From Rhodocyclales bacterium (lineage in GTDB: Bacteria; Pseudomonadota; Gammaproteobacteria; Burkholderiales; Rhodocyclaceae): DNA of 64,000 bases. The position numbers and the translations under genes are program-made. The stretch is from the NCBI GenBank assembly GCA_016215645.1, contig JACRIX010000027.1, positions 54,184 through 118,183 on the forward strand. Direction: 5' to 3'. The notes under the pieces were generated by a model that saw only the letters and a list, made by a program, of their open reading frames with translations, was not told the DNA's origin and did not search any database. Positions 9,314 to 24,836 of the stretch are shown here, piece by piece. Numbering within the stretch: the first letter of the stretch is position 1; the number at the start of each line of letters is the position of its first letter.

Positions 9314-12300
9314 GTGCGTCTTACCAAGCTGAAACTTGCCGGCTTCAAGTCCTTTGTCGAGCCGACCACCGTGCTGTTTCCTGGCCAGCTGGCGGGTGTC
9401 GTCGGCCCCAACGGCTGCGGCAAGTCGAACATCATCGACGCGGTGCGCTGGGTGCTGGGTGAATCAAAGGCCTCGGAGCTGCGTGGCGAGTCGATCCAGG
9501 ACGTGATCTTCAAGGGCTCGGGCAATCGCAAGGAAGTCAGCCGTGCCAGCGTCGAGCTGTTCTTCGACAATGCCGATGGTCGTGCCGCCGGCCAGTGGAG
9601 TCAGTACGCCGAGATCACGGTCAAGCGCGTGCTCGATCGCGAAGGCAATTCCAGCTACTACATCAACAACCTGCACGTGCGGCGTCGCGACGTGATCGAT
9701 CTTTTCCTGGGTACTGGCCTCGGGCCCCGAGCCTACGCCATCATCGGCCAGGGCATGATTTCGCGCATCGTCGAGGCCAAGCCCGAAGAGTTGCGCTTCT
9801 TCCTCGAAGAAGCCGCCGGCGTCACCAAGTACAAGGAGCGCCGGCGCGAGACCGAACACCGCCTGGAGGATGCGCGCGAAAACATCGCCCGCGTCGATGA
9901 CATCCGCAACGAACTGGAAAACCAGGTCGGGCACCTGCAGGCCCAGGCAGCCGTGGCACAGCAATATCGCGGCCTGCACGAAGAGATGTCGCGCAAGCAA
10001 ACGCTGCTGTGGCTGAAGAAGCGCAACGATGCGCGCGGCGACGGCCAGCGCCTGACGCGCCAGATCGAAGACGCCGTCACTCGCGTCGAGGGAGAAACCG
10101 CACAGCTGCGCGAGGTCGAAGCCCGCGTCGAGCTTGCGCGCGAGAACCACTACACCGCCTCGGACGCCTTGCATGCCGCACAGGCGGAGATGTATGCCGC
10201 CAGCAACGAGGTCAGCCGGCTGGAAAGCGAGCTTGGCCATCTGCGCGATTCGCGCAGCCGCCTGGAAGCGCGGCTCGCGCAGCTGAGCGCGGAGCGGAAT
10301 CATTGGCAGGGGCAGCAGGCCACCCTGGCGGACGATGCCGCGCGCTGGAACGCGCTGCTGGAGAATTCCCGTGCCCGCGTCGCCGCGGCCGCCGCCCGCC
10401 ACGACGAGGCCGCCGCCAGGTTGCCCGAGTGCGAGGATGCCGTGCAGGCCGCCGGCAGCGACGTCACCGAAGCACGGCGCGCCCTGAGCGAGGCCGAGCA
10501 GGCCTTGCGCCTGGCTGAAGCCGATCGCGGCCATGCCCAGCGTGCGCTGGAAAACCTGGCCCAGCGTCGCGCTCGTCTGGAGCAGGACAAGCTCGCCCTG
10601 GGGGCTCCCGATCCGGCGCTGCTGGCGGCCTCGCAGGAGGCCGAGGCCAGGGGCAACGAGGCGCTGGAGATCGCCCAGGAGCGCCTGACCAGGCTGCAAT
10701 CGGCCGTGCCGGGCACCGAATCCACCTTGCGTGCGGCGCGTGAGGCCCTGCAGGTGGCGCATCGCAGCCTGACCGAGACCCGCGCGCGTCATGAGGCGCT
10801 GTCGCAGCTACAGGCCAAGGTGGCCAAGAGTGGCGAAATCGGCGACTGGCTCGTGGCCCGCGGTCTGGCCGACGCCAAACCGCTGTGGCAGGCGATCCAG
10901 GTCGAGGCCGGCTGGGAAACAGCGGTCGAGGCCGTACTGCGCGAACGCTTTTCCGCGCTGTTCGCCGATGCAGACACCCTGCGCGCCGCGCTGGCCTCAC
11001 CTCCGCCCGCGATTCTCACGCTGGCGTTGCACGCTCAATCCGCGGGCAGTGCACCCGCTGCCGACGCGCTGCGCGGCAAGGTGCGCTGCGACGACGCCGG
11101 CTGGGCCGGGGTGCTCGACGAATGGCTGGCCGACGTCGCGGTCTGCGATGACCTGCCGGCCGGCCTGCCGCTGGGCACTGGCCGGCGCGTTTCGCGCGCC
11201 GGGCATCTGCTGACGCCGGCGGGGCTGACGCTGTACGTACCGGACGCCAAGACCCACGGCGTGATCGAGCGCCAGCGCGAAATCGACGAACTCGCCGCGC
11301 AGCTGGAAACGCGCACCCTTGCCGAGGATGCGGCACGCGCCCGGCAGCAGGCGGCGGAACAGGAACTGGCCGACTTGCAGAGCCAGTTGACGGCGGCGCG
11401 GCGCTCGACCCAGGATGCGCAGCAGGCATTGCACGCCGCCCAGGTCGAGGCGCTCAAGTTGGCGCAGGCCCAGGCGCGTTTTGAAGAGCGTTCGGCGCAA
11501 ATCGATCGCGATCTCGCCGAACTGCAGCGCCAGGAAGAAATCGAAAGCGCGCGCATCGAACGCGCCGACAATGAAGGTGAACTACAACGCGATCGACTGG
11601 GCACCGTGCGCGAGCGCGTCGAGCGTGCGATCGATCGGCATCGGCAGAAGGACATGGCGCTGCGCGATGCGCGCACCGTCGAAACCCAGCTCGGACGCGA
11701 GGTACAGGAGGCGGGGTTCTCCGAGCGCGAGTGCCTGTCCAAACTCGACGACAACAGCCGCGCGGCGGCGACGGCGAGTAGCCAGTTGCAGCGCATCGAG
11801 GCCGAGACCGCGGCCGCACGAACCGAAGTTGCCGGCATCAGTGACACCGTGTTGCAGGAACAGTTGCACGCGGCACTGGATGCGCGCGGCGCCAAAGAGT
11901 CGGCGCTGGCGGAACGGCGAAATGTACTGGAGACGATGGCCGCCGACCTGCGTGGACTGGATGAGCAGCGCCTGCGTCTGGAGCAGGGGCTCAGCCCGCT
12001 GCGCGACCGCATCAATGATTTGCGCCTGAAGGCCCAGGCCGCCCAGATCAACGAAGAGCAGTTCCGCGAGCGTCTTGCCGAAGTGCGCGTCGTCAGCGAG
12101 GAAGACGAGGCCCCGTTTGCCGTCGAGCTTGCCGCGGGAGGTGCCGAGCGCCTCAAGGACAGCGTGTTGCAGGCCGACATCGCGCGGCTCACGGCCGAGA
12201 TCGAGGCGCTCGGTCCGGTCAATCTGGCCGCGCTGGAAGAGCTGGCAATGGCCTCCGAACGCAAGGGCTTCCTCGACGCGCAGTCGATCGACCTGAACGA

Positions 12301-12835
12301 GGCCATCGGCACCCTGGAAGACGCCATCCGACGCATCGACCGTGAAACGCGCGAGCAATTGCAGGAGACCTACGATACCGTCAATCGCCACTTCGGCAGC
12401 CTGTTCCCGCAACTGTTCGGTGGCGGCGAGGCGCGCCTGATCCTGACCGGCGACGAGATCCTCGATGCCGGCATCCAGATCATGGCGCAGCCGCCCGGCA
12501 AGAAGAACACCACCATCCACCTGCTGTCGGGCGGCGAAAAGGCGCTCACGGCGATTGCCCTGGTGTTCGCCATCTTCAACCTCAACCCGGCGCCATTCTG
12601 CATGCTCGACGAAGTCGATGCGCCGCTGGACGACTCGAATACCGTGCGCTTCTGCGAAATGGTCAAGCGCATGTCGGCGCAGACGCAGTTTGTCTTCATC
12701 TCGCACAACAAGATCGCCATGGAAATGGCGCAACAGTTGATTGGCGTCACCATGCAGGAGCAGGGCGTATCGCGCATCGTGGAAGTGGATATGGAAGAGG
12801 CACTGCGCCTCGCCGACGATCAGAAGGTGGCTTAG
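9314..12835 (+). CDS. smc: Chromosome segregation protein SMC
   Basis: Cytoplasmic condensin ATPase of 1173 residues that compacts and helps segregate the chromosome. Walker A is GPNGCGKSNIIDAVRW (31-46). Two long coiled-coil arms rich in Glu, Arg and Ala flank a globular hinge at about 500-670. The C-terminal head has the ABC signature LLSGGEKALTA near 1069 and Walker B FCMLDEVDAPLDD near 1096. The start is GTG, supported by MRLTKLKLAGFKSF, the universal SMC N-terminus. It is followed after 14 bp by zipA and then ligA, a common beta- and gammaproteobacterial order. scpA and scpB are not in the window. Confidence 0.97.
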   Translation: MRLTKLKLAGFKSFVEPTTVLFPGQLAGVVGPNGCGKSNIIDAVRWVLGESKASELRGESIQDVIFKGSGNRKEVSRASVELFFDNADGRAAGQWSQYAEITVKRVLDREGNSSYYINNLHVRRRDVIDLFLGTGLGPRAYAIIGQGMISRIVEAKPEELRFFLEEAAGVTKYKERRRETEHRLEDARENIARVDDIRNELENQVGHLQAQAAVAQQYRGLHEEMSRKQTLLWLKKRNDARGDGQRLTRQIEDAVTRVEGETAQLREVEARVELARENHYTASDALHAAQAEMYAASNEVSRLESELGHLRDSRSRLEARLAQLSAERNHWQGQQATLADDAARWNALLENSRARVAAAAARHDEAAARLPECEDAVQAAGSDVTEARRALSEAEQALRLAEADRGHAQRALENLAQRRARLEQDKLALGAPDPALLAASQEAEARGNEALEIAQERLTRLQSAVPGTESTLRAAREALQVAHRSLTETRARHEALSQLQAKVAKSGEIGDWLVARGLADAKPLWQAIQVEAGWETAVEAVLRERFSALFADADTLRAALASPPPAILTLALHAQSAGSAPAADALRGKVRCDDAGWAGVLDEWLADVAVCDDLPAGLPLGTGRRVSRAGHLLTPAGLTLYVPDAKTHGVIERQREIDELAAQLETRTLAEDAARARQQAAEQELADLQSQLTAARRSTQDAQQALHAAQVEALKLAQAQARFEERSAQIDRDLAELQRQEEIESARIERADNEGELQRDRLGTVRERVERAIDRHRQKDMALRDARTVETQLGREVQEAGFSERECLSKLDDNSRAAATASSQLQRIEAETAAARTEVAGISDTVLQEQLHAALDARGAKESALAERRNVLETMAADLRGLDEQRLRLEQGLSPLRDRINDLRLKAQAAQINEEQFRERLAEVRVVSEEDEAPFAVELAAGGAERLKDSVLQADIARLTAEIEALGPVNLAALEELAMASERKGFLDAQSIDLNEAIGTLEDAIRRIDRETREQLQETYDTVNRHFGSLFPQLFGGGEARLILTGDEILDAGIQIMAQPPGKKNTTIHLLSGGEKALTAIALVFAIFNLNPAPFCMLDEVDAPLDDSNTVRFCEMVKRMSAQTQFVFISHNKIAMEMAQQLIGVTMQEQGVSRIVEVDMEEALRLADDQKVA

Positions 12836-12849
12836 GAAAGCGTACTCAT

Positions 12850-16896
<4,047 letters not shown>

Positions 16897-16900
<4 letters not shown>

Positions 16901-17442
16901 GCCCAGACGAGGCGCGCAAGATACTTGCCGAGGCCGACCTGCTGTGTTCGGCCGAAGAGTCGGCGCTGGCGGTACGGCGAGTGGCCGGAGAAATCGCGGC
17001 GCGATTGCGCGATGCCAATCCGCTGGTGCTCGCGGTGATGGGCGGAGCGGTGGTGTTCACCGGAACCTTGCTGCCGCAGCTCGACTTTCCGCTCGACTTC
17101 GATTACCTGCATGTCACGCGCTATGGCGATGTCACGGTCGGTGGCCGCTTGCACTGGGTGGTCGAGCCGCGCATCCCGGTCGCCGGGCGCGTGGTGCTGG
17201 TGGTCGACGACATTCTCGACGAAGGCGTGACCATGGCGGCAATCGTCCAGCGCCTGCGCGATCAGCGGGCGGCGGAGGTCTTCAGCGCCGTGTTCGCGGA
17301 GAAGGATCTTGGCCGCGACAAGCCCATCGCGGCCGACTACGTCGGAGTGCGTTTGCCGAACCGCTATGTCTTTGGTTATGGCATGGATGTGAAGGGAGCC
17401 TGGCGCAATCTTCCGGCCGTGTATGCGGTGAAGGGCATGTGA
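16897..17442 (+). CDS. hpt: Purine phosphoribosyltransferase (hypoxanthine-guanine type)
   Basis: Salvages hypoxanthine and/or guanine to IMP/GMP using PRPP. It has 181 residues with the type I PRTase fold. The PRPP loop is [17 protein letters not shown] (about 100-116). [20 protein letters not shown] is the pyrophosphate-loop region, and [17 protein letters not shown] is the conserved C-terminal base-binding part of HGPRTases. Proteobacterial genomes often label this variant hypoxanthine-guanine phosphoribosyltransferase. The ATGA overlap with galU indicates operon membership. Confidence 0.88.
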
Positions 17443-17554
17443 GTATTGCGCTGCCGCACGCGCAAACTTTTTTTTGCCGAAGAGGCCCGCGGGGCTTGCG
17501 TCCGGCGCGCGATTAGTGTTTCAATGCGCCTTTCCAAACAACGAGGGGAACCTG

Positions 17555-17920
17555 ATGAACAAATCCGAACTGATCGAAGCCGTTGCCGAGCGCGCCGAAC
17601 TTTCCAAGGCGGCAGTAAACAAGGCGATCGATGCCATGACCGATGTGATCACCACCGTCATCGCCAAGGGCAACCCGGTGGCATTGATCGGCTTTGGTAC
17701 CTTCAAGTCCGTGATGCGCTCCGCCCGCACCGGCAAGAATCCGAAGACCGGCGCTCCCCTGAAGATTGCCGCCAAGGCCGTGCCGAAGTTCACCGCCGGC
17801 GCCGGCCTCAAGGCCGCCGTCGCGGGCAAGAAGCCCGCTGCGAAGAAGGCTGCTGCTCCCGCGAAGAAGGCGGCACCGGCCAAGAAGCCCGCGGCGAAGC
17901 CGGCCGCGAAGAAGAAGTAA
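17555..17920 (+). CDS. HU-family DNA-binding protein with Lys/Ala-rich C-terminal tail
   Basis: Nucleoid protein of 121 residues. The first 90 are a classical HU fold starting MNKSELIEAVAERAELSKAA, with IGFGTFKSV and the arm region RSARTGKNPKTGAPLKI. About 30 extra residues at the end are almost only Ala, Lys and Pro (AAKKAAAPAKKAAPAKK type), resembling histone H1 or AlgP tails. The ATG at 17555 has GAGGGG upstream and matches the HU N-terminus; an in-frame start further upstream gives no homologous residues. A strong terminator follows 14 bp after the stop. The tail may add non-specific DNA binding or compaction. Confidence 0.93.
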   Translation: MNKSELIEAVAERAELSKAAVNKAIDAMTDVITTVIAKGNPVALIGFGTFKSVMRSARTGKNPKTGAPLKIAAKAVPKFTAGAGLKAAVAGKKPAAKKAAAPAKKAAPAKKPAAKPAAKKK

Positions 17921-17934
17921 TTCTTCCGCGCAAT

Positions 17935-17965
17935 AAAAAAGGCAACCTGAGGGTTGCCTTTTTTT
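17935..17965 (+). terminator. Rho-independent terminator after the HU gene
   Basis: Perfect 7-bp stem GGCAACC / GGGTTGCC-type hairpin with a TGA loop, preceded by six A and followed by seven T. It lies 14 bp after the HU stop. The A-run on the other side would also allow it to work on the minus strand. Confidence 0.92.
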
Positions 17966-18003
17966 ATGTCCGGGCGGTACGCACGGACGGTATCCAGAGG
18001 AAT

Positions 18004-18024
18004 GTCTCCGCGGGACGCGGAGAC
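18004..18024. repeat. Short perfect inverted repeat (9-bp arms, 3-nt loop)
   Basis: GTCTCCGCG and CGCGGAGAC face each other around GGA in the gap between the HU terminator and the end of the DUF1015 gene. There is no T-run on either side, so it is at best a factor-dependent terminator or mRNA-end stabiliser for the minus-strand gene that ends at 18101. The rest of 17966-18100 holds nothing else I recognise. Confidence 0.5.
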
Positions 18025-18100
18025 GGTATGCCGCTTGCGGGATCGGTTGCAAATTGCGGGCGCTCGCCGCTGCGCGGACGGCACCCAGGCGACCCCAAGC

Positions 18101-19339
18101 TCAGTCCAGCACGTGGGAGACCAGGCCGTCGGCCAGCTTGGGCTCGAACCAGGTTGACTTGGGGGGCATGACCTCGTTGCTGTCGGCAACCGCCATCAGC
18201 TGATCCATGCGTGTCGGATGCAGGGCGAAGGCCACGGCCATCTCGCCGGAGTCCACGCGCTTCTCCAGTTCACCGAGACCGCGGATGCCGCCGACGAAAT
18301 CGATGCGCTTGTCGCGGCGCAGGTCGGCAATTCCCAGCAGCGGACCGAGCACATAGTCTGAAAGCAGCGAGACATCGAGGCTGTCGACCGGGTCGGCGGG
18401 AACCCGCCCGGGCTTGATGGTCAGCTTGCGCCAGCGTTCGGCAAGGTACATGCCGAATTCGCCCGGGCACGCGGGATGAACGCGGGAGCTGCTGTCTTCC
18501 ACGGTGAAATCGACGGCAAGGCGAGCCAGCAACTGCGTCTCGTCGAGGCCGTTCAGGTCCTTGATGACGCGGTTGTAGTCGAGGATTTTCATCTGGTGGT
18601 GCGGGTAGATCACGGCCAGGAAATAGTCCGCCGCCTGTTCCTGTCCCTGGCGATGGCGCGCTGCGGCGACGCGCGATGCGGCGGCAGAACGATGATGGCC
18701 ATCGGCGATGTAGAGCGCCTTCATGGCGTCGAAGGTTTGCGTGATGGCATCGATCTGTGTGGCATCGCTCAGCACCCAGATCTGGTGGCGGATGCCGTCA
18801 TCGGCAGTGACGTCGGCGGCCGGTTCGCCCCGGGCAATGGCGGCGATCAGCGCATCGGCGGCGGCCGAGGCCGGATAGGCGAGCAACACCGGGCCGGTCT
18901 GGGCGTTCAGCGACTCGATCTGGCGTACGCGATCGTCCTCCTTGTCGGGGCGCGTGAACTCGTGTTTGCGGATGCGGTTGCTGTCGTAGTCGGCGACGCT
19001 GGCGGCGGCCACCAGGCCGGTCTGCACATGGGCGCCCATGGTCAGGCGGTAGGCGTAATAGCACGCACTCCCGTCGCGAGCCAAGACGCCGGCATCCAGC
19101 ATCGTCTTCAGGCTTTCGGCCGCCTTGGCATAGACCTCCGGCGAGTAGATATCGATGTCAGGGGCGAGGTCGATCTCCGGCTTGGAGATGTGCAGGAAGG
19201 ACCAGGGCTTGCCGCTGGCACCATCGTGGACAATGCGGCGCGCCTCATCGCTGGAGAGCACATCGTAGGGCGGCGCGGCGACTTCAGCAGCGCGGCCGGG
19301 CGCGGGACGCAGGCCGTGGAAGGGACGAATCAGGCTCAT
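18101..19339 (-). CDS. DUF1015 family protein
   Basis: Cytoplasmic protein of 412 residues of unknown function. The start MSLIRPFHGLRPAPG, the PPYDVLSSDEAR segment near residue 23-34 and the later YIADGHHRSAAASRVAAARH (about 209-228) are the conserved features of DUF1015. The GHHR motif looks like a catalytic or ligand-binding site. No signal peptide or membrane segment. It follows aroG on the same strand with an 18-bp gap and so is probably co-transcribed with it. In many genomes DUF1015 genes lie next to serine or aromatic biosynthesis genes, but I know of no proven activity to assign. Confidence 0.88.
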   Translation of the reverse strand: MSLIRPFHGLRPAPGRAAEVAAPPYDVLSSDEARRIVHDGASGKPWSFLHISKPEIDLAPDIDIYSPEVYAKAAESLKTMLDAGVLARDGSACYYAYRLTMGAHVQTGLVAAASVADYDSNRIRKHEFTRPDKEDDRVRQIESLNAQTGPVLLAYPASAAADALIAAIARGEPAADVTADDGIRHQIWVLSDATQIDAITQTFDAMKALYIADGHHRSAAASRVAAARHRQGQEQAADYFLAVIYPHHQMKILDYNRVIKDLNGLDETQLLARLAVDFTVEDSSSRVHPACPGEFGMYLAERWRKLTIKPGRVPADPVDSLDVSLLSDYVLGPLLGIADLRRDKRIDFVGGIRGLGELEKRVDSGEMAVAFALHPTRMDQLMAVADSNEVMPPKSTWFEPKLADGLVSHVLD

Positions 19340-19357
19340 GGCAGGGCTCGTGCTGGG

Positions 19358-20425
19358 TTAGACGCGCGGTGCGCGCAGGGCGGTGGCAGCGTCGCGGATC
19401 ATGGTTTCCGTGGTCGACCAATCGACGCAGGCATCGGTGACCGAGCAGCCGTATTTCAACTGCGAGAGATCCGCCGGGATCGACTGGTTGCCGGACTCGA
19501 TGAAGCTTTCGATCATCAGGCCGACGATGGAACGGTGGCCCGATTTGCGCTGGGCGATGACCTGGTTGATGCAGTCCTGCATCACCAGCGGCTGCAATTC
19601 CGGATTCTTGTAGCTGTTGGCATGCGAGCAGTCGACGACCAGGTTGTTGGCCAGTCTTGCCTTTTTCAGGGCCGACTCGGCCAGCGCGACGCTTACCGTG
19701 TCGTAGTTCGGCCGGCCGCCGCCGCCGCGCAGTACCAGATGGCCGTAGCGGTTGCCGGCGGTGCGCACCACGCTGGAACGTCCCTGCATGTTGATGCCGA
19801 GGAAGCTGTGCGGACTGGAGGCCGAAATGATGGCATTGACTGCCGCGTCGAGCGAGCCGTCGGTACCGTTCTTGAAACCGACCGGGGTCGACAGGCCCGA
19901 CGACATCTCGCGGTGGGTCTGCGACTCGGAAGTGCGGGCGCCAATGGCGGTCCAGGCGATGAGGTCGCCCAGGTACTGGGGGGCGATCGGGTCGAGTGCC
20001 TCGGTGCCGGCCGGCAGGCCGATCTCGTTGACCGCCCGGAGGAATTCGCGTGCCTTGTGCAAGCCCTCTTCGATATGGAAGGAATCGTCCATGCGCGGAT
20101 CGTTGATGTAGCCCTTCCATCCGGTGGCGGTGCGCGGCTTCTCGAAATACACGCGCATTACCAGGAACAGGCTGTCGGCAACTTCGTCGGCCAGTTGCTT
20201 GAGGCGTCGCGCGTAATCCAGGCCGGCCACTGGATCATGGATCGAGCAGGGGCCGACGACGACAAACAGGCGCGGATCGCTACCATCGAGGATGCGTTCC
20301 AGGCTGCGCCGTCCCGCCAGCACCGACTCCGCGGCAGCTTCCGAGAGTGGCACCCGGGCATGGACTTCCTCCGGCGTCGGCAGGAGGTCGAAGGCTTCGA
20401 TGTTGAGGTTTTCAGTTTGTTGCAT
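19358..20425 (-). CDS. aroG: 3-deoxy-7-phosphoheptulonate (DAHP) synthase, class I
   Basis: First step of the shikimate pathway: condenses phosphoenolpyruvate and erythrose 4-phosphate. It has 355 residues, near AroG/AroF/AroH length. Conserved pieces are LFVVVGPCSIHDPVAGLDYA, MRVYFEKPRTATGWKG, GLPAGTEALDPIAPQYLGDL, IGARTSESQTHREMSSG and VVDCSHANSYKN. The start at 20425 (MQQTENLNIEAFDLLPTPEE) is chosen by alignment with AroG; an in-frame ATG 30 bp upstream would overlap the toxin gene. Which aromatic amino acid feeds back on it cannot be read. It lies just downstream of a toxin-antitoxin pair and upstream of a DUF1015 gene. Confidence 0.96.
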   Translation of the reverse strand: MQQTENLNIEAFDLLPTPEEVHARVPLSEAAAESVLAGRRSLERILDGSDPRLFVVVGPCSIHDPVAGLDYARRLKQLADEVADSLFLVMRVYFEKPRTATGWKGYINDPRMDDSFHIEEGLHKAREFLRAVNEIGLPAGTEALDPIAPQYLGDLIAWTAIGARTSESQTHREMSSGLSTPVGFKNGTDGSLDAAVNAIISASSPHSFLGINMQGRSSVVRTAGNRYGHLVLRGGGGRPNYDTVSVALAESALKKARLANNLVVDCSHANSYKNPELQPLVMQDCINQVIAQRKSGHRSIVGLMIESFIESGNQSIPADLSQLKYGCSVTDACVDWSTTETMIRDAATALRAPRV

Positions 20426-20432
20426 TTGCGGG

Positions 20433-20819
20433 TTACCAGATACGTTTGACGCCATAGTCGGAAAAGGCCCGGTCGGAACTGACCACGGGCAGCTTGCGAT
20501 TCTTTGCCTGCGCGACGAGCAGGCGGTCGAAGGGATCGCGATGATGAAGGGGCAGGGTTTCGATGGCGGCGACGTCATCGAGTTCGATGCCCAGCAGGCG
20601 AAAGCCGTTGGCTTCGATGTGACTCGCCACATAACGGCCGACCGGCTGTGCCAGCTTGATGCCACCCTGACCGGACTTGATCGCCAGTTCCCAGGCGACG
20701 ACGACGCTGACCAGAATCTCGTTGTCGGGGTTGGCGATGCAGGACTTCGCCTTGGCCGACAGCTTTTCGTCGCCCTCCACCCAGCGCAGGAAGGCGTTGG
20801 TGTCGAGCAGCGCGATCAT
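20433..20819 (-). CDS. PIN-domain toxin (VapC-like ribonuclease)
   Basis: Predicted endoribonuclease toxin of 128 residues. PIN acidic residues are in place: Asp6 in LLDTNAFLRW, Glu in VVVAWELAIKSG (about 64), Asp in HHRDPFDRLLVAQA (about 97), and SSDRAF near the end. The LPLHHRDPFDRLL segment places it with PIN proteins that pair with Phd-type antitoxins. It overlaps the upstream antitoxin gene by 4 bp. Expected target is RNA; which RNA is unknown. It sits inside an otherwise housekeeping stretch (mfd to aroG), which suggests later insertion of the module. Confidence 0.9.
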   Translation of the reverse strand: MIALLDTNAFLRWVEGDEKLSAKAKSCIANPDNEILVSVVVAWELAIKSGQGGIKLAQPVGRYVASHIEANGFRLLGIELDDVAAIETLPLHHRDPFDRLLVAQAKNRKLPVVSSDRAFSDYGVKRIW

Positions 20820-21046
20820 CCGGTGTACTCCTCGAAGCCCTCGGGGATGGCATCAAAGTCTTTGGCGATAAACAGAATCTGTCCCTTGCCGGAACCGGGT
20901 TTGCGCTTCTGTTGGACGCGCTTGATCGGCACCAGCATTGCCAGCGGCTTGTTGTCGCGGGCGATGACGATTTCCTCGCCCATCATGGCTTTCTGCACCA
21001 GTTCCGAAAGATGGGCCTTGGCTTCGGCGATGTTGAATTGCTGCAT
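20816..21046 (-). CDS. Phd/YefM-type antitoxin
   Basis: Antitoxin of 76 residues that should neutralise the PIN toxin and repress the pair. The N-terminus MQQFNIAEAKAHLSELVQKA is the Phd/YefM DNA-binding domain signature, and GEEIVIARDNKPLAMLVPI is its typical second half. The C-terminus (ILFIAKDFDAIPEGFEEY) would wrap the toxin. AGGAGCGCCCC lies upstream of the ATG, and a perfect inverted repeat sits 14 bp upstream of the start. Confidence 0.92.
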   Translation of the reverse strand: MQQFNIAEAKAHLSELVQKAMMGEEIVIARDNKPLAMLVPIKRVQQKRKPGSGKGQILFIAKDFDAIPEGFEEYTG

Positions 21047-21059
21047 GGGGCGCTCCTCT

Positions 21060-21088
21060 AGAGTTGGTCATTTTAAGTGACCAACTCT
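21060..21088. promoter_or_regulatory. Perfect inverted repeat, candidate antitoxin operator
   Basis: AGAGTTGGTCA and TGACCAACTCT (11-bp arms) flank TTTTAAG. It lies between the mfd stop (21095) and the antitoxin start (21046). Phd-type antitoxins bind palindromes at this place to autoregulate, so this is the likely operator. It could instead act as a weak terminator for mfd, but there is no T-run after it. Confidence 0.65.
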
Positions 21089-21094
21089 GGCGGG

Positions 21095-24547
<3,453 letters not shown>

Positions 24548-24836
24548 TTTCGGGCAAGGCGCTGGGGCCGCGAATTATACGTGTCCGCTTGCCCGCGCCA
24601 TTTTGGCGGTGACTTCCGGCCTCAGATTGAAGTCGCGCCACGCGCGGCCATGACGAAGGGGGTATCCCGGCGCCCAACAAAGCGACGCGCGCAATCCAGC
24701 GATGTTCGAGGGAAATGCCCGCCATTTCGAAGTATTGAGGCGTAAAGTATTATCACTTCGTCAAGTATCATATTCACTGGGCGGCACTGCGTGTGCCTGG
24801 GCGGCACTCAACCTCGGAATGGCAGGGTATATATCG
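24548..24836. other. Intergenic region between mfd and the TpsB gene
   Basis: The stretch holds the divergent promoters expected for mfd (minus) and tpsB (plus). The part at 24735-24780 is AT-rich compared with the surroundings. A 12-bp direct repeat CTGGGCGGCACT occurs at 24777-24788 and 24797-24808. No gene is supported; the frame that runs through it into TpsB lacks homology and a signal peptide at that end. Confidence 0.5.

Noticed and set aside
18476..20449. A 657-codon plus-strand frame
   Set aside because: Opposite the well-supported aroG and DUF1015 genes; composition typical of antisense frames.
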